NCBI GenBank assembly: GCA_003999685.1
Contig: CP021226.1
Location: 806,001-870,000, forward strand
Direction: 5' to 3'
Origin: Taiwanofungus camphoratus
Taxonomy: Eukaryota; Basidiomycota; Agaricomycetes; Polyporales; Taiwanofungaceae
Length of the DNA: 64,000 bases
The number at the start of each line of letters is the position of its first letter. Position 1 is the stretch's first letter. Below the pieces are notes generated by a model. It was not told the origin of the DNA. It did no database searches and worked only from the letters and a program-made list of their open reading frames with translations. Shown here piece by piece: positions 10,490-22,346 of this stretch. Position numbers and translations under genes: made by a program.

Positions 10490-12600
10490 AAGACTGTTGG
10501 CAGAAAGATGGTAGCCGACCCTAAGGTACATACCTATGACCAATGACAACTTCACCTTGACAACCCAGCACTTCAAGGCTCTTGAACACATAGTGAACAA
10601 ATCGGGCTACCGCTATATCAGAAGGACCGATTTCAAGGCAAATTACGAGACAACTTACAGGCCAAAGCATTCTGTCCTCAGATGGTAAGTCGAAAACCTC
10701 GAAGCAAACCTGGCCGTGGGGTTAACTGTCCTCTGACCAGAGATCTCGAGCACTGAAGGCACAGAAAGATCATGAACCCAGCACTCACCAGCGATCAGCT
10801 ATGGTCGTTTATGCCACCCTTTCGCCGATTATAAATGAAGCTACAGCCTATCGACTATATCGCTATACTTTTTGGTCAGCTGACGGAGGAGTGGAAAGAT
10901 CAGCTTCAGTTGGCAACAACGGATCCGGAGCATATTTTTAATGTGCCTACTTGGATGGCTAGAGTAACACTCGACATTATCGGGAAGGTACTCGATACAC
11001 GGCAAATCATGATCTTATCTAAGTGTTCATCTTCACAGCGGCGTTCGATTATCAGCGGAGTCTTGGATGAAGAAAGGAATGAGGTGGTAGAGGTTTATAG
11101 GAATATGTTGTGAGTCTGCATTAAGTTGCTTTCGAACATTTTCTTAAATACGACTACCTTTGCACCTCTAGTGCGGATTCTCTTTTGTACTCCTCCAAGG
11201 CGACACTTCTCTTCTGGTGGCTGTGTCCTAACATCCCGCACCGCAGTCTTCGCTACTCAGTTGATATTCCAACACGGGAGCATACTCGCCTCCGAAACGC
11301 GTTTATAGCCATCAACCGTGTTTATGCGAAGCTTGTCGAAGAAAAGACTGAGACTTTTCTCGCAGGAAACGCTGAGAACAAGAGGGATATCATGACTATC
11401 TTGGGTAAGTAAGATCTCATTCAGAATGTCAAAGTACCAAGGGCTTTCCTACCAGCCAAGGCCAACACATCAGAAGACTCAAAATCCCGCCTAAGTGACA
11501 TCGAGATGATATCTCAGATGGGAACTGTTCTTCAAGGAGGTCGGTGTGTCCTGTGTCCTGTGTGCCACTGCGATATTGATTAGGGGCTGCGTGCGGACAT
11601 GCCATAGGGCACGAGATGACGGCGTCGTCTCACTTGGACTCTTTGGGAGCTAGCCAAGAATACGCAATATCAGCACAAGATGCGTGAAGAGATTGCGGTT
11701 ACCCGCGCAAAAGTTTCAGCCAGGGGTGGTCCAGATTTCACCATCGTCGATCTCGACGCAACGAAGGCACGTCAACATATCTCTTCTCGCCTGAACGTGC
11801 AACTTGTTACTTGCCATCCATCCTTGCTCTGCTATCCTCCAGAAAACGTTACGGTTCCACCCCATTGTCTACATCCTAGGATGGGGAGCAGGGCATAATG
11901 ATGTGATCCCTCTCAGATGTCTTGTCGACAAATGGAGAGCTAATATTTGAGATCCCCATGGCAAAGCATCAACCTCTCATTCTGTGCATATAATCGGTAG
12001 GCGCTGAAATGCATGTGAGGTCACTTGCTTTTGGCGTGTCGGGCTGATATTAGGCTAGACATTTTCAGCTGTGGGGGGGGGAGATGCCCATGAATGGAAC
12101 CCGCAGCAATTTCTCGACGGAGATAAGGAAAGACGAAGCACGGTCAGTGTATACGCGAATTTGTAAGGTCGTTTGTCTCTGCATTGCCGATTTTTCTGCT
12201 AATGTGTGCTGGCTACGTAGGACGACATTTAGTGAGTTACTTGAGTCGTGAAATTGCAGTAATCGCTCACCCGAGTTCACGCAGGTGGAGGGATCCGGTC
12301 ATGCATCGGGTAAGTTCATACGAGATTCTCAGGATTCCATTGATATTGGTCTTTCCTGACTGTAGGTGGCGCTTTGCACACCTTTATTTTCAACCGTGGT
12401 GTCGAAGGTCTGTAATGGTTGTTCTTTAACGACGTGCCTCAGGCTCCTGGAGTTCCAAGTTCTCATTGTGGACCTGATTGAGAACTCTTGAGTTTGCTAT
12501 TCCTGCCGAAGCGCTCGATATCCAGCGACAGCAATGTCGCCCACGATCAGACACAAACCAGAGCTCGGGACGCAGATGCCCCTTCGCGTCTCGATGGTTC
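10490..12600 (+). pseudogene. Decayed cytochrome P450
   Basis: Pieces of a mushroom P450 occur in the right order on the plus strand but in different frames. They are VADPK and SGYRYIRRTDF near 10510-10630; RKIMNPALTSDQLWSF near 10765; ARVTLDIIGK near 10960; REHTRLRNAFIAINRVYAKL near 11275; RAKVSARGGPDFTIVDLD near 11705; a meander piece EWNPQQFLDGDKERRS near 12090; and GWRFA with LIVDLIEN near 12365-12490. Stops fall inside exon blocks (for example just after MPPFRRL near 10830), and the heme-binding FxxGxRxCxG segment is not recognisable before GWRFA. Near 12490 one extra base shifts the frame before EFAIPAE. The gene is therefore most likely dead. It sits between two other oxidoreductases. 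Confidence 0.75.
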
Positions 12601-13169
12601 ATTGAACGTATGCCTCTGTTAGAGAATGAATGAGCTTGTTATCGTCTTGTGACATCTATGCCATATACTGAATACGGATCGGTTGTCATCCATATCCGTT
12701 GATAGTCAAGCCAAGGAGATCAACTGGAAAGATCATCTCTTAGCTTCCTACTTACCTACGTCTGACTCTTATACACTTTTCTTATGCGAAGATCCGTCAT
12801 GAGGCCGAAGTGGAAGTCGAATTCGATCTCACCGAGAGTCGAGCGCGTCCCCGCATATTCACTCGATGTTTTCATGTCTATATCTTATGCTGGGCATTTC
12901 AACCTTGGGGTCGAACTGGCACGTCCATTCAGCATGCTCAAGCGTATAAACGTATACCGCTCTATGAATGTCCGAGCGTGCTAATTTTCGCTGGTCCATA
13001 TTATGACATAAGCAGCCGCCGCCAATGCAAATTCAGACCACTGAAATCTTTCGTCCTGGTCATACACATACTTTGAAACGTATTTCAGCAACAGCAACAA
13101 TGACCCGGGACAATATCATGTTCACAAACAGTAATGGAAACACGGGGCCGCAACTCAGGAAACGCGCAG
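12601..13169. other. Intergenic between P450 remnant and dehydrogenase
   Basis: Open frames at 12784-13076 have no recognisable domain and overlap each other in two frames. No repeat or RNA gene seen. Confidence 0.45.
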
Positions 13170-14247
13170 CTACACGTTCCTGAAACGCTCAATCAATGCA
13201 TCCCTGTCAACTTCGTCCAAGTGCGTCGCAATCGCCAAGTTTTCATACTTTTCGCTTTCTTGTAATGTCTTTCGCGCCGAACTCCGTACCGCCATCAAAC
13301 TATCGATGCCAAGCTGGACACGTAGAGGAGGATCTGATAGGCTGGCAACCTCGATCATCGCCTTGGCCGCCTTCATAGGGTCGCCGAAGAACTTTGAGCG
13401 CAGGGATGTTCTCATGGCGTTAGAGGGCGAAGTTGGGGTGTCATACTTTGGGTGAGTCGGAATGGTCACTATGGAATTTCCGTTCCATTCTGTGCGAAAT
13501 TGTCCTGGCTCAATGATGGTCCCCTTGATGTTCCATTCAGGAAGCATCTCTTTGGTAAATGCTTCCGTGAAACCTTCCAGCGCTATAGGAAACTCGAATC
13601 AGGAAATCATTCTATTCACAAAGCTATCAATAACGTACCAAACTTTCCAGCATTGTAAAACGAGACGGTAGCGTTGGCTACGTAACCTCCAACTGAGGAA
13701 ACGTTGAGGATCCGGCCACCGTGACCTGGTGGGTTCACATCCCGTAGAAACACGATAGCCTGTGCAATCCATTCAGACACCGGCCGGAAATGACACAGAA
13801 ATCTAGGTAAGGCAAACCTCTTGCATGATATGGGCAGGTCCCCAAAAGAGCACCTCAACCATCTTCCGAGCTTCCTCTTCCGGCGTGTTCTCTACTTCAC
13901 CAACGATCCCATAGCCCGCATTGTTTATCACGACATCCAACCTGCCAAAGTGTTGTCTGATCGCCTCGAACGTCTCGGTAATCTGAGTCCGGTTGGCAAC
14001 ATCGAGGGGAAGGAGAAGGAGCTGCGAAGGGGGATACATCTCCGACAGCGACGCTAATACCTGAGGTTTGCGCAGCGTGGCGACGACCCGCTCATTAGCG
14101 GCCAAAAGCTCTTCGACGAGGGCTCTGCCAAGGCCTGATGAGCTGCCGGTGACTGCGATTTTTGACATCAATATCAGTCCAATCACCGTGAAATTGTCCC
14201 GACTTACTCAACCATACGCGAGAGTTTGAAAACGCTTCGGAAGCCAT
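13170..14247 (-). CDS. Short-chain dehydrogenase/reductase
   Basis: NAD(P)-dependent oxidoreductase of the classical SDR type, cytosolic by lack of any signal. The cofactor motif is ITGSSSGLGRAL, followed by LDVANRTQ (Asp for adenine) and VINNAGYGIVG. The catalytic motifs are NVSSVGGY and YNAGKFALEG (Tyr-x-x-x-Lys), then the PG motif IEPGQFRTEW. Three introns are needed. The first (GTAAGTC to TCGCAG near 14158-14210) joins VWL to ITG exactly; one lies near 13745-13815; and the third (GTACGT to CTATAG near 13590-13650) joins GKF to ALEG. The ATG at 14247 gives MASEAFSNSRVWLITG. All key residues are present and the frame is unbroken, so it is probably active; the substrate is unknown. Confidence 0.85.
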
Positions 14248-14582
14248 TGCGATGCAGCACAAGTGATTAAGGACAACATTGGAATCGTCCTTTCCCAATC
14301 GTTATATACATAGATCGAATGGCCAGAAGGCTTTGTCAGTGTATCGTAAAGAGAATTTCGTGAGGCGCTCCACATGCCTTCTGTGTGCTCAGTCAGAACT
14401 TCTGGGAGTTTGTTCTAACGGTCTTCCCACCTGCAAATAGCTGAAGATTGCATACGAGAGAATGAGGTCATGTGATATCTCCGATAATGGCACGACAATG
14501 GTTCTGATTTGATCTGTTGATTACATAAGAGTTTGGTCAACCTCAATTAGATCATTGCCTCCACTCCCTGCTGGCATCACGC
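14248..14582. other. Intergenic, dehydrogenase upstream region and left edge of repeat block
   Basis: No gene is visible. The repeat block starts at 14583 with a TGATAG terminus. Confidence 0.5.
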
Positions 14583-14986
14583 TGATAGGTCTGATACTCC
14601 TCTGTGCCCCAAAAATGCCCTTTTTCAGTTTTCTATGTGCTTCCAGGCTACTCTATGGATCATCAGGACAAGGACCCACTGTCCAAGCATCGTAACATCA
14701 TCTGAGAATTCTAGTCAATGTGTCAGTAACATCATTATTTGGACTTCTGATATTGGAAGTTTTACAGCACATCTCAGAAGCTTCTACTACACAAAGTGGT
14801 CCCTCATACTCTACAATGCACTCATTCAGCTTGTCCTAGCATCCCTCTTATGCCTCCAAGTCCCTCTTATTGACCAGGGGAAACTGAGCAGAAGTCCTTC
14901 AAGTTTCAGTTTTCAGTTCTTAATCCCTCAGTTTTCAGTCTTTGGTGTTTGATGTTGGTTATTAGTCTCTTGGTCTAGAGTCCTGA
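14583..14986 (+). mobile_element. R2 solo-LTR fossil, copy 1 (5' part only)
   Basis: It starts TGATAGGTCTGATACTCC and runs side by side with the first 400 bases of the fuller copy at 15881-17416, including the shared motif GATCATCAGGACAA and the run of CAGT/CGGTC-type short repeats at its end. It stops where a short piece of another LTR family (TGATGAGTCC) begins. It has no coding capacity. Divergence from copy 2 is considerable by eye, so it is old. Confidence 0.7.
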
Positions 14987-15125
14987 TGATGAGTCCTGTA
15001 GTCCCCTGGGCTCTAAATCATGACTTTAGGAACTTTCTGTTACTGGAGAGTTCACTCTGATAAAGCTGCAAAAGGCTTAGTGTGGTGTGCCCCAAAGGGA
15101 TGAGGAGGAGTGATGGTGATGACAA
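14987..15125. mobile_element. Short R1-type LTR end and adjoining internal sequence
   Basis: The first 60 bases (TGATGAGTCCTGTAG, then CCCCTGGGCTC) match the terminus of the three 1.7-kb R1 repeats further right. The rest, ending GGTGATGACAA before 15126, resembles the sequence beside another LTR terminus near 34085-34107. It reads as a scrap of retroelement flanking DNA. Confidence 0.55.
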
Positions 15126-15877
15126 TGATACAACCTAGGGAGTCCTGAGGAGGGAGGAACCTAGGGAGTAGGTCTGATGCATCTGAAGATAGGAGAGCCA
15201 GAGTGGTGTGGTATCTATAAGGGATACCAGAGAAAAGGGTGAGCAAATGGACATGACAGAAAAACCACCTAGACCACAGTCAGGGTCCTAGAAGTTCAAT
15301 GTGTACAAGAGAGCAAGGGGTCAATGAGTCCTGTATGACAGGATCTTGTGCTGAAGTGCAGATAGCCCCAGAGAGGTAAAAATGTAGTCTTCTAGTCCAG
15401 TGGCAGCAAGCTGGTAGAATACTGGCCAGATGCAAAAGAATCAAAAGAAACTGAGGGTGAACCGATGATAAACCAAAATTTGAAGGATAACCAAAAACTG
15501 ATATAATTAGAAGAGGTGATGCTGCTGAGGGATACTGGCATAGGAATGGAGCATAGATCTGGCATAGGTGATAACTGATGGACTGAACTGGTTGCAACAT
15601 GTGCCTATAGGGTATAATGAGGGTGGAGGTATGCTGGATGAGGGGGAGGAGAGATGCTGGATACTCAAACTGAAGGTACTCTAACTTTGGAAATGTAGAG
15701 CATAGGGGGGACATAGAACTGCTGTGATATGGGACGTAGTACAGATGTCTGACTGATAATATACATAGAAACGATGGAGGAGAGCCTTGTCAGACTGTTG
15801 GAAGGCCTTAGAGCAGGGGAAACCCAAGTCTGAACTCTGGAGGACAAGTCTGTAGATTCTCTGAGACAAGACAGGAG
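15126..15877 (-). mobile_element. R2 solo-LTR fossil, inverted partial copy
   Basis: Reverse complement of the 3' half of the R2 repeat. It begins at 15126 with TGATACAACCTAGGGAG, the inverted end motif, and ends where copy 2 starts. Together with copy 2 (matching part 16640-17416) it forms an inverted repeat of about 750 bases with a spacer of roughly 760 bases. Open frames on its minus strand have no domain and are mirrored by open frames in the other copies. Confidence 0.7.
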
Positions 15878-15880
15878 TGT

Positions 15881-17416
15881 TGATAAGTCTGGTACTCCTC
15901 TGTGCTTCAAAAGCACCCATTTTTGATTTTATATATGCTTCTAGGCTACTCTACAGATCATCAGGACAAAGACCCACTGTCCATGCATCATAACACCACT
16001 CGAGAATCCCAGTCAATGTGCTAAAACATCATTATTCAGACTTTGAATATCAGAAGTTTTACAGCACATCTTGGAAGCTTCTATCCCACAGAGCAGTCCC
16101 ATCATACTCTGTAACGCACTCCTTCAGCTTGTCTTAGCATCCCTTTTATGTCCACAAGTCCATCTTATTGGCCAAGGAAAACTAAGCAAAAGTCCTTTGG
16201 TCTTCAGTTTTCAGTTTTTGATTCTCGATCCTTTGGTTTTTGGTCTTCGGTCCTTGATTCTGGTTCTCAGTCCCTCAGTCCGGAGTCCTGGCCTCTTGTC
16301 CATGATGTCCATATGATCTCTTGATATTGTCTAGGCCCCCTACGCATCAGCTTGACGATTCAGCACTCCTAGGTCCCTGTCCCTCTCAAAGTCTGGTTAG
16401 ATAGCCCATCTCCCATGTGATGATCTCTAGATAAGCATCCCCCTCTCTGTGCCATTCCCCAGTATCCTTTCTACTGCATTCAGAGTTCCTGTTTCATGTC
16501 CTACTTCAGTTTAGTTCCCCATATGGTATACTGATCAGTTTCTAGATTTTACAATTTTCAGCTTGTTTTTGGTTTCTTCAGTTTTATTTTGCATAAGATA
16601 CTTTGACGCCATGGATCCCTTATGTAGTCTCCTGTACCTACCAGATGGCAGAGAAGATACATGCTCTCATTTTGTCTCAAAGAATCTACAGACTTGTCCT
16701 CCAGAGTTCAGATTTGGGTTTCCTCTACTCTAAGGCTTTTCAACAGTCTGACAAGGTTCCCCTCCATCGTATCTATGCATATTATCAGCCAGCAGTCCTA
16801 TTACATCATATATCACAGCAGTCCTACATCCTCTACATCCTACGTTCCTGAAGTTGGAGTAACTTCAGTCTGAGTAACCAGCCCTCCTCCTCCTCCTCAT
16901 CTGACATGCCTCTGCCCTCGTTATACCTCATAGGCACACATTGCGTATAGTTCATTCCATCAGTTATTGTCTATGCCAGCTCTACATCTCATTCCTACAC
17001 CAGCATCCCTCAGCAGTATCCCCTCTCTCAATTACATCAGTTTTTGGTTATCCTTTGGTTCTCGGTTTATCATTGGTTCACCTCCAGTTTCCTTTGACTC
17101 CTTTGCACCTGGCCGGCATCCTACCAGCCCGCTGCCATTGGATTAGAAGACTATGTTCCTACCTTCTTGGGACTATCCACATCTCGGCATAAGATCCTGT
17201 CATGCAGGACTTATTGGCCCCTTACTCCTCTGCACACACTAGACATTTAGGACTCTGACTGTGGTCTAGGTAGTTTCTCTGTCATGTCCCCTCACTTACC
17301 TTTTCCTCTGGTATCTCTCACAGGTACCACACCACTCTAGCTCTCCCTTCTCATTGGACATGTCGGACCTACTCCCTAGGTTCATCCCTCTGTTCAGGAC
17401 TCCCTAGGTTGCATCA
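15881..17416 (+). mobile_element. R2 solo-LTR fossil, fullest copy (1.54 kb)
   Basis: It has retroviral-type ends, TGATAAGTCTGGTACTCC at the left and CCTAGGTTGCATCA at the right, with TG...CA termini. No coding domain is found inside. It shares a block around AAGATCCTGTCATGCAGGA and the terminal CTCCCTAGGT motifs with the R1 repeats, so R1 and R2 look like two branches of one LTR lineage. No clear target-site duplication is seen at the ends. Confidence 0.7.
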
Positions 17417-17652
17417 ATGCCACAGCAAGATTCTCCAATACCTTTAATTCACAGCACAGCCACTCCACCAGTTCCGGTCTGACATTCTGATGCACCATTC
17501 CCTCTGCATGCAATATGCCACACACAGTGCCACTCAATGTTCTCACATGTGACTGGTCTCACCACTCTGATATTGTTCTATCTGCTATGACAACTTGATA
17601 CACTTAATAATGCTACAGCTGCAGGTTTTGCCTTAGTCTATATCATGTACGT

Positions 17653-18475
17653 TGATGCACACTATAACACTCCAACCCCAACTGGGTACGACCTAGAGAA
17701 GCTGGAAGGCTATAGAACTAGTTAGTGTTGAGGGGAGAGTCAGCAGCAAAGGGTTCCCGGTCTCAAATGGGTTGAGAGATGTCTACGAAGGCCTTCGATG
17801 ACCTACAACGTGTGTTGTGACTGCTTGACGTAGCTTCAATGCGCTACTATGCTGTACTGTACTAAGGAGAGGCAAGACGTGTGGACTTAGCTGATACGCA
17901 GCCCTTCAATTGCTGTAGAAGGCGGACTTGTGTTAGAGACGAGATGCTAGTGCAACCCTTCAATATGGCTCGAAGGCGGATGTAAGACTGAACGCAACCC
18001 TTCGACGGATGTCGAAGATGGATGAGACACAATCCTTCAAGATACTGTAGAAGGCGGATGGTAGACGCAACTCTTTGGACATAATCGAAGATGGAAGGAC
18101 ACAGTAGAACGCAGAAGGAGACTGAATCAAAGGTGCTCTTCTTGAGCTCTGCAGGATGGGGGTAAACTTCTCTGTTCTTCCAAGACACCATACATTGCGT
18201 TTATACTACTGTACTATAATGTAAGGTGCATCAGGAGTGGCATAGTACGAGTGGCATCCTAACTACTTGCATACTACGGACTATGGAGTGGCCTGTAGAG
18301 GGAGTGGCTACTTGTCATCACTAGAAAGGCTGAAACAAAGGAACATACATGAAATATACTAAGACAAGACCTGGGGCCGTAGCGTTATCGAGTACATCGA
18401 GTGGTGCGTCGTAGCAGATCAAGCGATATCGGAGTGGCGTGTCGTAGCAGATCGAGCGATATCGGAGTGGCACGT
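17653..18475 (-). repeat. 3' LTR of the gypsy element, cut short by an R1 repeat
   Basis: It matches 29670-30490 of the 5' LTR as a direct repeat. Both copies carry a series of short blocks with the pattern CCCTTCAA...GAAGGCGGA. The copy ends at GAGTGGCACGT, where repeat R1-A starts; the remaining 130 bases or so of the LTR are missing from the other side of the insertions. Confidence 0.85.
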
Positions 18476-20241
18476 TGATACGACCTAGGGGACCCTGGCA
18501 CCTAGGGAGTGCTCCGCAACGTGGCTGTGGGGTAGTGTGATAACTGTGAGGGTGTGGGGGTAGGAGCTACAACCTGTATGATACCGGGAAACCTGTATGT
18601 CTTGTTTTTGTAAATAGGGGAGTAAGGGGTCAAGGGTCCTGCACAACAGGATCTTGTTCCTAAGTGCTATACTATCCCTAAGGCCTTGCGAGGCCCTCCG
18701 AAGTACGCGAAGTCCTTCGAGATTCTGCAAAGTCCTTCGAAGTTTTAGCTAAGTCGCGCGAGCTGACTTCGTAGGCTGTATAGAGTTAGGAAGCAATAAG
18801 CCAATGGACTATAATTTCTACTAAGCGGCAGAGGGTACGAGACTGCTGCGAAGTCCTTTTAGCTAGAGTTAGCTAAAGGGTGTAAGGCTTAGAGGTTTGT
18901 TAGAGCGAGGTGGGCGAGGTTTGGCTGGCGTAGGAGACTTGTAGGAGAGGTCGGATGGTTCGGAGAGCTAATACTTGGAATAGGAATGAGGGAACGAGGT
19001 TGCTGGAAGCTCTGAAGTGTTTGATGACGCCGAGGTGTGGGTCAGAGAGTTCGAGGGCGTAGAGAGATGTACTATAGCCTGTAATGAAGGCTATGGGGGA
19101 GTCGTAGGGTTATTCGTAGGACGTAGGGATGACGCAATGTGAGCCTAAGGGTATAACTAAGGCGGAGGCCCACCGGATAGGTGCTATAAGAGGTGCTGAA
19201 GGGCACGAAGTCACGGCGACTTCGTAGATCGTAGTGCGTAGTTCGGGAAGCGTAGACGTAGTTCGTAGATATATCGCGAGCGTAGACGTAGTTCAAAGGT
19301 ACTGAAACGGAGCTGGGGTGGAGACTTAGGGACCTTGGGACCGTTCCTAAGGTTGTACTCGCGGTGCTTTCCTGAGATCGGAGCTACAGGGGAACTGGTA
19401 TTCCAAAGAGAGAAGCGTACACTGAGGGGTCTCTCTCGTACATAGTAAACTACCTCTGACTAAATAGGGGAGCGTGAGGTGAACTAATCTTGCGCGAAGT
19501 GATCCTTACGAGTCCGAAATGTGTACTAAAGCGCATGGACTCCGAAGTGAACACGAGGGGGATAGGAACTAATTAGGAACTGAAACAGGGGAACTACGAA
19601 CGGTAGAAAGGTGACCAACTTCATTCACGAGGGCGGGATGACTATCCGAGAGCAGCCATGCGCCGTGATCACCTATCTTAGCGGGCTAAGAGCGCACGAA
19701 GTTCTTAGCAGCGGGACTTGGCCTAATCGGGGCAGGAGGTGTCCTAACTGGGTGGAGGGTCATATGGGTACGCCCTAGGATGACCTTATGGCATAGGATC
19801 GAGACCCATGGGGGTGCACAAGGCTTCCTAAGTCCAATTTCCGGAACTTCGGACCGTTTCGGAGCCTATCGGAGGTAGCTGCAATCACAAGAGCTAGGAG
19901 AGACTTAGCTAAGACTTCTTAGCTAAGCCCGGGATGAGTGACGTTGTAGATAGGACCTAGATCCAATGGAACAGTATGGGAGGGCCGGCAGTGTCCGATA
20001 GTGGACTTAGCAGGAGTTAGGGACTTCGCGTCTAGCATTCGAAATCTCGTAGCACCTCGTGTGACTTCGCAAGACTTCGTAGGGTGTTAGGAGGGTTTAG
20101 GAAGGAGAGGGGGCGTTAGGAATATTATAGGAACCTATCCCTCCTGTCGTAGGCGGTAGGAGAGTCTTAGAGTGGTCGGTTGGGGGATTAGAAAGCTCCT
20201 AAAATCACGATTCGGGGCCCAGGAGGCTACGGGACTCATCA
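18476..20241 (-). mobile_element. R1-A solo-LTR-like repeat (1.77 kb)
   Basis: The termini are TGATACGACCTAGG and GGACTCATCA, the inverse of the R1 consensus TGATGAGTCC...GGTCATATCA. It is about as long as the copy at 32173-33935 and in the same orientation. The interior is rich in TTCGAAG and TTAGCTAA motifs and has no coding domain. The flanking 4-mers ACGT and ACGC are nearly alike. It forms the left arm of the great inverted repeat. Confidence 0.75.
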
Positions 20242-20552
20242 ACGCCTTTTCACAAATCAGTAGAAAGGTAGGGGGACCAAGCCACTTACAGCTGCACTTA
20301 CCCCCTCCTCCTCCCGAGCCTGCTTCTTACCCTTCGAAGGAGTGGCGGCCCCTTCAAGCAGCTCCTCGGCCTCCTGCGTGAGACGGGTGGCTGCTTCCTC
20401 CTCTCTAGCCAAACGCTCGGCCTCCTCCTGCTGACGACGCTCCTCCTCCAAACAATGAACTTCAGCAGCGGCAGCGTGTGCCTCTTCTTCCAAATGCTGC
20501 TCCTCCTCCACACAGCACACAATGGCGATGTTGATGGCCACAGAGAGCACGG
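20242..20552 (-). pseudogene. Spacer with a coiled-coil exon, probably element cargo
   Basis: Between the two R1 arms, the minus strand reads a Glu/Ala/Arg-rich coiled coil (HLEEEAHAAAAEVHCLEEE, then EAERLAREEEAATRL and SKGKKQAREEE) that ends at a GTAAGT donor at 20301. Such coils precede a small Cys-rich motif in a protein family common in mushroom genomes. The matching Cys-rich exon lies at 22347 on the other strand. Recombination between the inverted arms would flip this piece and explain the strand change. No start is visible. Confidence 0.5.
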
Positions 20553-22225
20553 TGATGAGTCCCGTAGCCTCCTGGGCCCCAAATCGCGATTTTAAGAGCT
20601 TTCTAATCCCCCAACCGACCATTCTAAGACTCTTCTACAGCCTACAACAGGTGGGATAGGTTCCTATAATATTCCTAACGCCTCCTTTCCTTCCTAAACC
20701 CTTCTAACACCCTACGAAGTCTTGCAAAGTCACACGAGATGCTACGAGGTTTCGAATGCTAGACGCGAAGTCCCTAACTCCTGCTAAGTCCACTATCGGA
20801 CACTGCCGGCCCTCCCATACTGTTCTATTGGATCTAGGTCCTACCTACTACATCACTCATCCCGGGCTTAGCTAAGAAGTCTTAGCTAAGTCTCTCCTAG
20901 CTCTTGTGATTGCAGCTACCTCTGATAGGCTCCGAAACGGTCCGAAGTTCCGGAAGCTGGACTTAGGAAGCCTTGCGCACCCCATGGGTCTCGATCCTAT
21001 GCCATAAGGTCACCCTAGGGCGCATCCATATGATCCTCCACCCATTTAGGACACCTCCTACCCCAATTAGGCCAAGTCCCGCTGCTAGGAACTTCGTACG
21101 CTCTTAGCCCACTAAGATAGTTGATCACGGCACATGGCTGCTCTCGGATAGTCATCCCACCCTCATGAATGAACTTGGTCACCTTTCTACCATATGTAGT
21201 TCCCCTGTTTCAGTTCCTATTTAGTTCCTATCCTCCTCGTGTTCACTTCAGAGCCCATGCGCTTTAGTACACATTTCAGACTCGTAAGGATCACTTCACA
21301 CGAGAATAGTTTACCTCACGCTCCCCTATTTAGTCAGAGGTAGTTTACTATGTACGGGAGAGACCCCTCAGTGCACACTTCTCTCTTTGGAATACAAGTT
21401 CCCCTGTAGCTCCGATCTCAGGAAAGCACCACGAGTACAACCTTAGGAATGGTCCTAAGGCCCCTAAGTCTCCACCCCAGCTCTGTTTCAGTACCTTTGA
21501 ACTATGTCTACGCTTGCGATATATCTACGAACCACGTCTACGCTTCCCGAACTACACACTACGAACCACGAAGTCGCCGTGACTTTGCACCCTTCAGCAC
21601 CTCCTATAGCACCTATCCGGTGGGCCTCCACCTTAGTTATACCCTTAGGCTCACGTTGCGTCATCCCTACGTCTTACGAATAGCCCTACGACTCTCCCAT
21701 AGCCTTAATTTCAGGCTATAGTACATCTCCCTACGCCCTCGAACTCTCTGACCTCTTCTACAGGTCTCCTATGCTAGCCAAACCTCGCCCACCTCACTCT
21801 AACAAACCTCTAAGCCTTACGCCCTTTAGCTAACTCTAGCTAAAAGGACTTCGCAGCAGTCTCGTACCCTCTGCCGCTTAGTTGAAACTATAGTCTATTG
21901 GCTTATTGCTCTCTAACTCCATACAGCCTACGAAGTCAGCTCGTGCGATTTAGCTAAAACTTCAAGGGACTTCACAGAACCTTGAAGGACTTCACGTACT
22001 TCGGAGGGCCTCGCAAGGCCTTAGGGATTGTATAGCACTTAGAAACAAGATCCTGTTGTGCAGGACCCTTGACCCCTTACTCCCCCACTTGCAAAAACAA
22101 GACATACAGGTTTCCTGGTATCATACAGGTTGTAGCTCCTACCTCACATCCCCACAGTTATCACACTGCCTCCCAGCCACATTGCGGAGCACTCCCTAGG
22201 TGCCAGGGTCCTCTAGGTCATATCA
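20553..22225 (+). mobile_element. R1-B solo-LTR-like repeat (1.67 kb), inverted relative to R1-A
   Basis: It runs from TGATGAGTCCCGTAG to CTAGGTCATATCA and mirrors R1-A along its whole length. It is flanked on both sides by ACGG, a possible 4-base target duplication. The sequence before the next exon (22226-22346) looks like intron, so it seems to have landed inside an intron of the Cys-rich reading frame. Confidence 0.75.
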
Positions 22226-22346
22226 ACGGCTCGATGGTGCCTGAGACTGACTGAGCGCAAGTTGCGCATCGGAAGCAGCAGGCGGGGGAGAAGGTACATC
22301 TTTGTTATGCTGTGTGCCTTCGATTTGACTAACACTTCTTTTGTAG

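Noticed and set aside
12784-13076. A small gene between the P450 remnant and the dehydrogenase
   Set aside because: Two overlapping frames without domain; codon use and length are no better than chance.
14583-17416. Protein-coding genes in the R2 repeats (open frames such as 15280-15714 minus and 16941-17192 plus)
   Set aside because: Similar frames recur only because the repeat recurs; they have no start context, no domain and no consistent frame among copies.
18476-22225. The two R1 arms as terminal inverted repeats of one DNA transposon carrying the 311-base spacer
   Set aside because: A third R1 copy stands alone at 32173-33935 with the same ends, the ends are TG...CA like LTRs, and no transposase is present.
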